From the NCBI RefSeq assembly GCF_000025265.1, contig NC_013739.1, positions 3,224,001 through 3,288,000 on the forward strand: DNA of 64,000 nucleotides. Reading direction: 5' to 3'. This document shows, in pieces, positions 51,607 through 59,513 of the stretch. The stretch is from Conexibacter woesei DSM 14684. Lineage in GTDB: Bacteria > Actinomycetota > Thermoleophilia > Solirubrobacterales > Solirubrobacteraceae. The position numbers and the translations under genes are program-made. How positions within the stretch are numbered: position 1 is the first letter of the stretch; each line of letters begins with the position of its first letter. Under the pieces are notes generated by a model. The model did no database searches and had not been told where the DNA came from. It worked only from the letters and a program-made list of their open reading frames with translations.

Positions 51607-53096
51607 CGGGTCTGGGCGGTCCGCAGGTACTCGGGCAGCTTCGCCAGCGCGATCGCCATGGCGACGTCGTTGCCGTCGTTCGTCGCGAGCACGGTGCGCC
51701 AGTACTCCTGCTCCAGTCTGTTGAAGCTGCGCCCGAGGTACCGGTCGCCGAGCGCGGCGGCGCGGCGGACGCGGCTCTCGGCCGACTGGAAGATCGCGCG
51801 GCCGACGGTGCCGTTGCTGGAGCCGCCCAGCTCGCCGACCCAGTAGTCGCGCTCCGCTCTCGACGCCGTGCGATCGAGCACGCGGTCATACACCCGGTCG
51901 ACGAAGCCGCTCGCGTCGGTGCCGGCGGAGAGCTCTCTGCTGGCCAGGAGGCCCTGTGCGAGGTCGGCGACCGTCGTGCTCTGCGCCTCGACGCCCGGCC
52001 GCCAGTAGATCAGGTCGTCTCTGCTCGCAGCCCGGCCGAGCAGCTGTCTGTAGAGGCCGTCGATCACCTCGGTGCTGAATCCGTCGTCCTTCGTCAGCTG
52101 GCCGAAGAACGGCGTCGCGCGGTAGCCGCTTCTGGCGAGCTGGCCGCTCCAGTAGTCGAGGTCAGCTTGCGCCACTCTCGCGATGCCGAGGAAGTCCGCG
52201 TAGGCGGCCTTGATCAGCTTCTCGCTGACGACGGCGCTCGGCGCCGGCCAGCCGACGGGATCGGAGCACTGCCGCGCGGCGCGCGTGATCAGCGCCTCGT
52301 ACTGGTCCGAGCCGGCGTCGTTCGGGTGGACGTTGTTGAACCACCACTCGGGGCGCGAGATCGACAGCGCGTGCCAGTCGGCCAGCACGAAGCGCGAGCT
52401 GCTCGCGGCCTTCGTCCGCATCCACGCCGCGGCGGCGTCGAGGTTGGCGCGAACGGCGAGGGAGGCCGGGCCGTACTGGGCGTTGGGATCCCCGGGACCG
52501 GTCTTGTAACCGGGCGTGACGACGACGATGCAGTCGACGCCGGCGCCCGCGACGTCGACGACCTGGCCGTAGCGCCACTCGTCCCACGTCGTCCAGCCGC
52601 CGTGCCAGGTCGGGCTCGCGTTGTTGACGCCCTGGGCGATGATCAGGCGGTCGGGCGTCTCGTCGCGGCCGAGGACCCGGTCGATCGGGAACAGCGGGTT
52701 CGCCTGCGTCAGCACCGAGCCGTCGACCGAGTAGTCCCACAGCGGCCCGTCGGTCACGAGCGGAATCACCGGCGTTCCCTGGCTGATCACGATCTTGGCG
52801 TCGAGCCAGCGTGCGTCTAGGAAGTTGACGGTCGAGTCGGCGACGATCGCCGTGAGGCGATGGAGCGCCGGTCTGTAGTCGGTGATCGGGACGAGATACG
52901 GGTTCTCGTTCGGTCTCGGCGGAGAGACCTGCCACTCACCGTCATAGGCGTCGTGGACCGCCGGGTTGCGATCCGGAAGCGGCTCCGCGACCGGGTACGG
53001 CTCAGCCGCCGCGGCGGCGCCCGCTGCGAGCAGCGCAACGACGCCCGCGAGCGCCATCGATCGTCCGACTGCTGACCCTCGCCGCTGCGCGCGCAT
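51603..53096 (-). CDS. Exported SGNH-like hydrolase with four DUF4214 repeats
   Basis: 497 aa from ATG 53096, chosen for the signal peptide (SMALAGVVALLAAGAAAAAE) and the upstream GGGGAG; a longer frame exists. Residues ~45-265 look like an SGNH esterase: LDAKIVISQGTPVIPLVTDGP, VNNASPTWHGGW, VVVTPGY, and the C-terminal catalytic Asp/His pattern LADWHALS...NNVHPNDAGSDQY. Four DUF4214 repeats follow (each with an R..DLxYW..xL core). Probably removes acyl groups from a surface polymer. Upstream TAGTTT (53123-53128, minus strand) is a possible -10. First gene of the pair. Confidence 0.82.
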   Translation of the reverse strand: MRAQRRGSAVGRSMALAGVVALLAAGAAAAAEPYPVAEPLPDRNPAVHDAYDGEWQVSPPRPNENPYLVPITDYRPALHRLTAIVADSTVNFLDARWLDAKIVISQGTPVIPLVTDGPLWDYSVDGSVLTQANPLFPIDRVLGRDETPDRLIIAQGVNNASPTWHGGWTTWDEWRYGQVVDVAGAGVDCIVVVTPGYKTGPGDPNAQYGPASLAVRANLDAAAAWMRTKAASSSRFVLADWHALSISRPEWWFNNVHPNDAGSDQYEALITRAARQCSDPVGWPAPSAVVSEKLIKAAYADFLGIARVAQADLDYWSGQLARSGYRATPFFGQLTKDDGFSTEVIDGLYRQLLGRAASRDDLIYWRPGVEAQSTTVADLAQGLLASRELSAGTDASGFVDRVYDRVLDRTASRAERDYWVGELGGSSNGTVGRAIFQSAESRVRRAAALGDRYLGRSFNRLEQEYWRTVLATNDGNDVAMAIALAKLPEYLRTAQTR

Positions 53097-53174
53097 GCTC
53101 CCCCTCGTCCCCGTTTGACCGGAAACTATCCGAACAAGCGACGCGCGCGCAACCGCCCACTTCACCTCGAGCGA

Positions 53175-53741
53175 TCACTGCTGCGATCGCTTCGGCACCA
53201 GGATCTGCGCGAGGGCTCCGCTCTGGAAGCGTTCCTCTGCGACGACGTCCAGCTTCAGGTGCTCTTCCAGATCCGCGAATGGGCTGTGTCCCGCGCCGAT
53301 CGCAATCGGGACCGTCGTGAGCTGGTACTCGTCGACGAGGCCCAGGCGGGTCAGCGACGTGGCGAAGTCGGGGCCGCCGTGGACCAGGATCGTCCCTTCG
53401 TCGTCCCGAGCCTTCAACTCCGCGATCTCCGCGCCCAGGTCACCTCCGAAGATCTCGACCGGTCCCCATTCCGCCTTCTCCAGGGTGTGAGAGAAGACAG
53501 CCTTCGGCTTCTCGTTCATCGCGGTTGCGATCGGCCCGTCGGACGCGGCCCAGTACGGGCCCATGATCTCGTAGCTGCGGCGGCCCATCGCGTGGACTCC
53601 GGCCTCCTCGAGCGCGCGGCGGTTCCACTCGCCCGAGTCGTCGCCGAACCACTCGAACATCCATCCATGCGTGCCGTCGGGGCTGGTGGCAAAACCGTCG
53701 AGGGACAAGACCATTTTGAGAACTACTTTCCTATCGCTCAT
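53175..53741 (-). CDS. RibD-C/dihydrofolate-reductase-like protein
   Basis: 188 aa of the DHFR-like reductase family. It has VLKMVLSLDGFATSPDG near the N-terminus, HAMGRRSYEIMGPYW as NADPH-binding segment, and TILVHGGPDFATSLTRLGLVDEYQL near the C-terminus. Such proteins are widespread NADPH-dependent reductases with unknown substrates. Divergent from efp across about 130 bp. Confidence 0.88.
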   Translation of the reverse strand: MSDRKVVLKMVLSLDGFATSPDGTHGWMFEWFGDDSGEWNRRALEEAGVHAMGRRSYEIMGPYWAASDGPIATAMNEKPKAVFSHTLEKAEWGPVEIFGGDLGAEIAELKARDDEGTILVHGGPDFATSLTRLGLVDEYQLTTVPIAIGAGHSPFADLEEHLKLDVVAEERFQSGALAQILVPKRSQQ

Positions 53742-53853
53742 GTCGGTAGAGACCTACCCCACGAGGGAAATTCATCGCCCTCGGTGGATTCGGGTGGGAG
53801 ATCGACGGCGACGATCCCGCGAGCCCCGCTGACCCGCGATCCGCTCGCCGCCC

Positions 53854-53859
53854 TACAAT
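53854..53859 (+). promoter_or_regulatory. -10 element of efp
   Basis: TACAAT followed by 10 bases and ATG 53870, with TGACCC (53830-53835) as a possible -35 at 18-bp spacing. Leaderless pattern. Confidence 0.6.
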
Positions 53860-53869
53860 CCCCAGCCGG

Positions 53870-54430
53870 ATGATTTCTACGAACCAGCTGAAGAACGGCA
53901 ATCACATCGAGGTCGACGGCACGATCTTCAAGGTCGTCGAGTTCCAGCACGTCAAGCCCGGCAAGGGCCCGGCGTTCGTGCGGACGAAGCTCCGCCGCAC
54001 CACCGACGGCAACGTGATCGACAAGACGTTCCGCGCTGGGGAGAAGTTCCGCTCCGTGCGCACCGAGGTGCGCAAGATGCAGTTCCTCTACTCCGACGAC
54101 GCGGACGCGCACTTCATGGACGTCGAGAGCTTCGAGCAGACGGCGATCCCGACGGGCCTGCTGAGAGAGGCGCTGCAGTGGACGCGCGCGAGCGACGAGG
54201 TCGACCTGCTGTCGATCGACGGCGTCCCCGCCGACATCCAGCTGCCGAGCGCCGTCGACCTGGAGGTCACCGAGACCGAGCCCGGTCTGCGCGGCGACAC
54301 CGCCTCCGGCGGCGGCACGAAGCCGGCGACGCTGGAGACCGGGGCCAAGATCCAGGTGCCGCTGTTCGTCAACATCGGCGACAAGGTGCGGGTCGACACG
54401 CGCTCCGGCGACTACGTGTCCCGCGCGTAG
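53870..54430 (+). CDS. efp: Elongation factor P
   Basis: 186-aa translation factor rescuing ribosomes stalled at polyproline. It starts ISTNQLKNGNHIEVDGTIFKVVEFQHVKPGKGPAFVRTKLR; the loop tip is Lys in KPGKGPAF, the usual modified position. The C-terminal OB domain has the family's GDTASGGGTKPATLETG and ending SGDYVSRA. Polyproline-rich proteins are common in this window (for example the MltG tail). First gene of efp-nusB-xseB-ispA-dxs. Confidence 0.97.
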   Translation: MISTNQLKNGNHIEVDGTIFKVVEFQHVKPGKGPAFVRTKLRRTTDGNVIDKTFRAGEKFRSVRTEVRKMQFLYSDDADAHFMDVESFEQTAIPTGLLREALQWTRASDEVDLLSIDGVPADIQLPSAVDLEVTETEPGLRGDTASGGGTKPATLETGAKIQVPLFVNIGDKVRVDTRSGDYVSRA

Positions 54431-54437
54431 CGCCGTC

Positions 54438-54872
54438 GTGGCTCGACGAAGCGATCAGCGACGCGAAGCGGTGTTCGCGCTGTACCAGCATGACCTGACC
54501 GGCCGTCCGCTCGAACAGACGCTGCCGAAGGACGCCGCGAACTTCACGCGTGCGCTCGCCCAGGCGGCGCTCGCCCGCCAGGCCGAGTTCGACGCCCTCA
54601 TCAGCCGCCACGCCGAGGGCTGGACGCTGCAGCGGATCGCCCCGCTGGAGCGCTCGATCCTGCGCGTCAGCCTGCTGGAGATGCTGCACCCCGGCGACGT
54701 GCCGGCCGAGCGCCCGATCCCGCCCGAGGGCGCGATCGACGAGGCGATCGAGACGGCGAAGGCGTACTGCGGCGCCGACGCACCCGGTTTCGTCAACGGC
54801 GTGCTGGCCGCGATCCTGCGCGCCGAGCGCCCGGCAGTCGGCAACCGCGAGCGCAAGGACGGGGCGGCATGA
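54438..54872 (+). CDS. nusB: Transcription antitermination factor NusB
   Basis: 144 aa, acting with NusE on boxA RNA in rRNA transcription. It has the N-terminal Arg-rich helix SDQRREAVFALYQHD and LQRIAPLERSILRVSLLEML, then the C-terminal AIDEAIETAKAYCGADAPGFVNGVLAAI, all typical. The GTG start lies 7 bases after efp; the stop overlaps the next start. Confidence 0.95.
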   Translation: MARRSDQRREAVFALYQHDLTGRPLEQTLPKDAANFTRALAQAALARQAEFDALISRHAEGWTLQRIAPLERSILRVSLLEMLHPGDVPAERPIPPEGAIDEAIETAKAYCGADAPGFVNGVLAAILRAERPAVGNRERKDGAA

Positions 54873-55087
54873 CGGGGATCGACCAGCTCGAGTACTTCTC
54901 GCGTCAGCTGGAGGACGCCGCCGCGCAGCTGCGCGGCGGCGAGCTGGAGCCCGAGCAGGCTGCGCGCCTGGTCGAGGAGTGCGCGCGCCTCGCGGGCGAC
55001 GCCGCCAACGAGCTCGACCGCCGCGTCCGCAACGCCGCCGACCCGCCCGCACCGGGCCAGACGACGCTGCCGACCGACCGCGCATGA
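54869..55087 (+). CDS. XseB-like small protein (exonuclease VII small subunit?)
   Basis: 72 aa. The helical hairpin LEYFSRQLEDAAAQLRGGELEPEQAARLVEECARLAGDAANEL has the XseB rhythm (a first helix, a G-E-L turn, a second helix) and XseB genes commonly precede ispA. No xseA is in the window, and the sequence is weakly conserved, so the function is provisional. Overlaps nusB and ispA by 4 bases each. Confidence 0.6.
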   Translation: MTGIDQLEYFSRQLEDAAAQLRGGELEPEQAARLVEECARLAGDAANELDRRVRNAADPPAPGQTTLPTDRA

Positions 55088-55974
55088 CCGCCGACGCCTA
55101 CCCCGACGACCTCCGCCGCCAGGTGGAGGAGTACCTCGCCGCGATCAGATTCGTCGCGGCCGAGACCGCCGGCGCGGACGGCCTCGAAGAGGCGATGCGC
55201 TACTCGCTGCTCGCCGGCGGCAAGCGGATCCGGCCCGTGCTGGCGCTCGCGACCGCGCGGGCGATCGAGCGCGACCCGGCCGAGGCGCTGCCGATCGCGG
55301 CGGCGCTGGAGCTGATCCACACGTACTCGCTGATCCACGACGACCTGCCCGCGATGGACGACGACGACCTGCGCCGCGGGAGGCCGACCTGCCACAAGGC
55401 GTTCGGCGAGAACGTCGCGATCCTCGCCGGCGACGGCCTCTACGCCGAGGCGTTCCGGCACGTGCTCGAACGGCAGGCGGGGGAGCCCGCGGCGATCCTC
55501 GCCGCCGTGCGCGAGTTGGCGTCCGCGACGGGCGTGAACGGCATGGTCGGCGGGCAGTACCTCGACGTGACCGATTCCGCGCCGCGCGACGCGGCGGGCC
55601 TGCGCCACCTGCACTCGCTCAAGACGGGCAGGCTGATCGGCGCCTCGATCATGTGCCCGCTGCTGCTCGCTCCCGACCAGCCACGTGCGACAATCGACTC
55701 CTTCCGCAGTTTCGCGAGCGAGCTTGGAGTGCTCTTCCAGATCGTGGACGACATCCTCGACGTCGTCGGCACCGACGACGCGCTGGGCAAGACGCAGGGC
55801 AGCGACGAGCGCCTCGGCAAGCGCACGTACGTGAGCGAGTTCGGTCTCGACCGCGCACGCGAGCTGGCCGCCGAGTCGCACCGGAACGCCCGCGCCGCGC
55901 TCAACGCCGCCGCACCGGGCGGCGCCGGGGAGCTGGCGCAGATCACCGACTTCATCTACACGCGAACGTCATGA
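55084..55974 (+). CDS. ispA: Polyprenyl synthetase (farnesyl/geranylgeranyl diphosphate synthase)
   Basis: 296-aa trans-prenyltransferase condensing DMAPP/IPP. First Asp-rich motif DDLPAMDDDDLRRG, second DDILD, with GGKRIRP and the EAMRYSLLAGG helix upstream. The two residues between the aspartates of the first motif (LPAM) are those of type II FPP synthases. Product length cannot be fixed from this alone. Followed immediately by dxs (ATGA overlap), which supplies its precursor pathway. Confidence 0.93.
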   Translation: MTADAYPDDLRRQVEEYLAAIRFVAAETAGADGLEEAMRYSLLAGGKRIRPVLALATARAIERDPAEALPIAAALELIHTYSLIHDDLPAMDDDDLRRGRPTCHKAFGENVAILAGDGLYAEAFRHVLERQAGEPAAILAAVRELASATGVNGMVGGQYLDVTDSAPRDAAGLRHLHSLKTGRLIGASIMCPLLLAPDQPRATIDSFRSFASELGVLFQIVDDILDVVGTDDALGKTQGSDERLGKRTYVSEFGLDRARELAAESHRNARAALNAAAPGGAGELAQITDFIYTRTS

Positions 55975-57917
55975 GCGAACCGATCCTCCCGCACATCGAG
56001 CGTCCCCAGGACCTCCACGAGCTGTCCGACGAGCAGCTGCAGCAGCTGGCGCAGGAGGTGCGCGAGCACATCATCGACACGGTCGGGGAGATCGGCGGCC
56101 ACTTCGGCGCCAACCTCGGCACGTGCGAGCTGGCGGTCGCGCTGCACTCGCTGCTCGACTCGCCGCGCGACAAGATCCTCTGGGACGTCGGCCACCAGGC
56201 GTACCCGCACAAGGTCCTCACCGGCCGCCGCGACCAGCTCGCCACGATCCGCAAGTACGGCGGCCTGACGCCGTTCTGCGCGATCGAGGAATCCGAGCAC
56301 GACATCATGGGCGCCGGCCACGCCTCGACCTCGATCGGCTACGCGGTCGGGCTGAAGGAGGCGATGCGCCACGGTCAGGGCGAGGACGGCGCGGTCGTCG
56401 CCGTCATCGGCGATGGCGCGATGACCGGCGGCGTCGCCTTCGAGGCGGTCCACCAGGCCGGCGGGCTCGGCACGCCGATGGTCGTCGTGCTCAACGACAA
56501 CGGGATGTCGATCTCGCCGAACGTCGGCGCGCTGTCGCGCTACTTCAACCGCGTGCGGCTGAACCCGAAGCTGTGGAAGGCGCGCGAGGGCGTCGAGGAC
56601 GGCCTGACGAAGCTGCCGGCCGGCATCGGCGAGCGCTTCGCCCACCTCGGCCCGCAGCTGAAGGAGTCGATCAAGGCGTTCTGGGCGCCCGGCATGCTGT
56701 GGGAGGAGCTCGACTGGGCCTACATGGGCGTCGTCGACGGCCATGACGTGCACGCGCTGCGCGAGGCGCTGAGAGAGGCGATAGCGGCCGAGCGGCCGGT
56801 CGTCGTCCATGTCTCGACAGTCAAGGGCAAGGGCTTCGCGCCGGCCGAGGACGGCGGCCTGGAGGGCATGGAGAAGTGGCATGCCGCCAAGCCGAACTCG
56901 ATCGCCAACGGCGCCCCCGCGCCGTCGAAGCCGGCTCCCGCCAACGGCGCGGCGAAGCCGAAGCCGCCGCAGTACACGGCCGTCTTCGGCAACGCGCTCG
57001 TGGAGGAGTGCCGCCGCGACGAGCGCGTCGTCGGCATCACCGCCGCGATGAACTCGGGCACCGGCCTGAACATCCTCCAGAAGGAGCTGCCGGAGCGCTA
57101 CTTCGACGTCGGCATCGCCGAGCAGCAGGCGATCCTGTTCGCCGCGGGGCTCGCGCTGCAGGGCTGCAAGCCCGTCGCGGCGATCTACTCGACCTTCCTC
57201 CAGCGCGCGTTCGACCAGATCGTCCACGACGTCGCCCTGCAGAGACTGAACGTCGTCTTCGCGATGGACCGCGCCGGACTCGTCGGCGACGACGGCCCGA
57301 CGCACCACGGCGTCTTCGACATCGCCTACCTGCGCCCGCTCCCGCACATGGTCCTGATGGCGCCGCGCGACGAGGCGCAGCTCGTGCACATGCTGCACAC
57401 CGCGCTCGTCTACGACGACGGCCCGGTCGCGCTGCGCTACCCGCGCGGCGAGGCGCTCGGGACCCCGCTGCCGTCCGCGCCGCAGACGATCGAGATCGGC
57501 AGCGGTGAGATCCTGCGCGAGGGCGACGGCAAGGTCGCGCTGCTCGGGTATGGCTCCGGCGTCGCGAAGGCGTCCGAGGCGGCCGACCTGCTCGCCGAGC
57601 ACGGGATCGCCGCGACGGTCGCCGACGCGCGCTTCGCGAAGCCGATCGACGCCGGCCTCGTCGCGCAGCTGCAGGCCGAGCACGAGCTGCTCGTGACGGT
57701 CGAGGAGGGCGTCCTCGCGGGCGGCTTCGGCTCCGCCGTGTGGGAGACGCTGTCCGACAGCGGCATCGCCTCGCGGATCCTCCGCGTCGGCCTGCCGGAC
57801 CGCTTCGTCACGCACGGCGCCCCGGCGCTGCTGCACGAAGAGGTCGGCTTCACCGGCGCGGCGATCGCCGAGCGCGTGCTGTCGGCCGTCGGCTCCAGAC
57901 CGCGCGCGACGGCGTAG
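55971..57917 (+). CDS. dxs: 1-deoxy-D-xylulose-5-phosphate synthase
   Basis: 648-aa thiamine-diphosphate enzyme starting the MEP isoprenoid pathway from pyruvate and glyceraldehyde 3-phosphate. ThDP motif GDGAMTGGVAFEA...NDNGMSI, HDVHALREAL, and the second domain with FDVGIAEQQAILFAAGLA, MDRAGLVGDDGPTHHG. An Ala/Pro/Lys-rich linker (near 310-330) joins the two domains. Co-transcribed with ispA. Tail-to-tail with the GH6-like gene. Confidence 0.96.
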   Translation: MSEPILPHIERPQDLHELSDEQLQQLAQEVREHIIDTVGEIGGHFGANLGTCELAVALHSLLDSPRDKILWDVGHQAYPHKVLTGRRDQLATIRKYGGLTPFCAIEESEHDIMGAGHASTSIGYAVGLKEAMRHGQGEDGAVVAVIGDGAMTGGVAFEAVHQAGGLGTPMVVVLNDNGMSISPNVGALSRYFNRVRLNPKLWKAREGVEDGLTKLPAGIGERFAHLGPQLKESIKAFWAPGMLWEELDWAYMGVVDGHDVHALREALREAIAAERPVVVHVSTVKGKGFAPAEDGGLEGMEKWHAAKPNSIANGAPAPSKPAPANGAAKPKPPQYTAVFGNALVEECRRDERVVGITAAMNSGTGLNILQKELPERYFDVGIAEQQAILFAAGLALQGCKPVAAIYSTFLQRAFDQIVHDVALQRLNVVFAMDRAGLVGDDGPTHHGVFDIAYLRPLPHMVLMAPRDEAQLVHMLHTALVYDDGPVALRYPRGEALGTPLPSAPQTIEIGSGEILREGDGKVALLGYGSGVAKASEAADLLAEHGIAATVADARFAKPIDAGLVAQLQAEHELLVTVEEGVLAGGFGSAVWETLSDSGIASRILRVGLPDRFVTHGAPALLHEEVGFTGAAIAERVLSAVGSRPRATA

Positions 57918-57918
57918 C

Positions 57919-57943
57919 GCCTCGCTGCCGGCGCCAGCCGGCG
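57919..57943. terminator. Hairpin between dxs and the convergent GH6-like gene
   Basis: CTCGCTGCCGGC and GCCGGCGAG pair around GCCA with one bulged T. It lies just after the dxs stop and just beyond the stop of the minus-strand gene, so it could stop transcription both ways. No U-tract. Confidence 0.4.
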
Positions 57944-57954
57944 AGAGATCCCCG

Positions 57955-59382
57955 CTAGCGGATGCGGTAGTCCGCGTTCTTGATCAGCTCCAGCGCGTAG
58001 TCGAGCCAGAAGGTGCCGGTCGGCGGCGCACCGGTCGAGGTGCCGCAGTTGCCGGCTGAGCGGCCGGGGTTGCCGATCCAGAAGACGCCGTCGAGTCGCG
58101 GGTACTGCGGCGGCACGTCCCACGTCGGTCTCGGACCGAGGCCGCGCCCTCTCGGGTTGCAGCGGATCGAGTTGCCGAAGCGGACGCGATGTCTCGGGCG
58201 CAGCGCGCCCTTGCCGTTGACGGCCGTGTTGACGACGTAGTGTTTGCCGCCCGTGGCGCGCGAGAGCCCGTTCGCGTAGCGGATCTCCTTCGTCGTGCGG
58301 TTGTGGTGGGTCGAGTTCGTGAAGAAGCCCTGGATCTTGTGGACGCCGACCTTGCGCAGCAGCGACCCGATGAAGCGCGGGTTGTGCGCGTCGCTGGCGC
58401 CGGCGTCGACGTAGACGACCGCGTGCGGCAGCCGCGCGAGCGAGTCGATCGCCGAGCGCATCTCCTCGATCCGCGTCTGCAGCCCCTTCCCGGACAGGCA
58501 CGGCGCCGTGATCAGCGCGTCGATCTCGTAGAAGACGACGACTCTCTGGTTGCCGATCCCCTGCGCGAGGTTCTGGTACCAGCGCTTGTAGCTCTCGGCC
58601 TCGCGCCGCGAGTCGCCGACGCGGTGGCATCTGATGTGGCGCAGGCGGTACGTCGCCAGCAGCGGGATCGCGCCCGCGTCGTCGTGGAACGCCTGCGCGA
58701 GGTACTTCGCGACGACGTAGCCCGGGCGGTCGTTCCAGCTGCCGAAGCGCTTCGCCTCGGGCTGGTCGGCGATCGTCGCGAGCATGCCGGCGGCCTGCGG
58801 CTGGGAGCCGCTGATCTTGCGCGCGTAGGCGCCCGCGATCGTCTGGCCCGGGTTGACGTAGAAGCGGGCGCCGTGCAGCGGGTTGCCGCCGGGCGGGGGC
58901 GGCGGGTCGAGCGCGAGCGGGTTGACCGGGTCGCGCGGCTCGGTCGAGATCGCGTCGTCGTCCTCGATCGTCAGGATCGCGCGGTCGGGCTCGGCGACTC
59001 TCTCGGGGTACGTGCCGAAGATGCCGACGGCGATCGTCTCGGGCCCTTCGACGAGCGGGTCGTCGACGATCGGCACCGTGAACGAGCCCTCCGTCTGCCC
59101 GCGTGCGAGGTCGACGCGGCCCTTGACCGGCTTGTAGTCCTGGAACTGCTGGGCGCTTCTGTGCCATGCGCCGAACCGCACCTGGCCTCTTCTTGCCGCC
59201 TCGCTGCGGACGAAGGTGATGACGGCGCCGCCGTCGCCCTCCTTCACGGTGAACGAGGTCGACGTGAGGCTCACGGTTCCCGCCGCGAAGGCGGCCGGGG
59301 GCGCGGCGAGCAGCGCCGCGACGAGCGCCGCGGCGGCTGCGATCAGGCACGACAAGACGGGGTGCTGCGCGATTCGGGACAT
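57955..59382 (-). CDS. Secreted Calx-beta/GH6-like glycoside hydrolase, copy 1
   Basis: 475 aa from ATG 59382 (a longer frame reaches 59421). A signal peptide (1-34) precedes a Calx-beta domain (about 35-145, with FTVKEGDGGAVITFVR and TIAVGIFG). The C-terminal ~300 residues carry GH6 cellulase landmarks: SYKRWYQNLAQGIGNQRVVVFYEIDAL (EPDAL-like catalytic Asp), VVYVDAG, KIQGFFTN, CNPRGRGLGPRP, DGVFWIGNPG. The N-terminal catalytic Asp motif of GH6 (RDCAA) is replaced by RHIRC, so activity is uncertain. Paralogous to the next gene. Confidence 0.8.
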   Translation of the reverse strand: MSRIAQHPVLSCLIAAAAALVAALLAAPPAAFAAGTVSLTSTSFTVKEGDGGAVITFVRSEAARRGQVRFGAWHRSAQQFQDYKPVKGRVDLARGQTEGSFTVPIVDDPLVEGPETIAVGIFGTYPERVAEPDRAILTIEDDDAISTEPRDPVNPLALDPPPPPGGNPLHGARFYVNPGQTIAGAYARKISGSQPQAAGMLATIADQPEAKRFGSWNDRPGYVVAKYLAQAFHDDAGAIPLLATYRLRHIRCHRVGDSRREAESYKRWYQNLAQGIGNQRVVVFYEIDALITAPCLSGKGLQTRIEEMRSAIDSLARLPHAVVYVDAGASDAHNPRFIGSLLRKVGVHKIQGFFTNSTHHNRTTKEIRYANGLSRATGGKHYVVNTAVNGKGALRPRHRVRFGNSIRCNPRGRGLGPRPTWDVPPQYPRLDGVFWIGNPGRSAGNCGTSTGAPPTGTFWLDYALELIKNADYRIR

Positions 59383-59513
59383 CGGCTCGACGGCTCCCAA
59401 GGCGTCGGGGTCCCGCATCACGGTACCCGCCGTGGCGCGCGCCTATCGGCCGATGTCCGCGCCCGTTCCATCGCCTCGCAGCGATGGAACGGTCTGCGCA
59501 GGAATTGGTGCTT

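Noticed and set aside
39892-53869. Prophage or transposon-borne island
   Set aside because: No integrase, transposase, terminal repeats or tRNA attachment site was seen at or near either edge.
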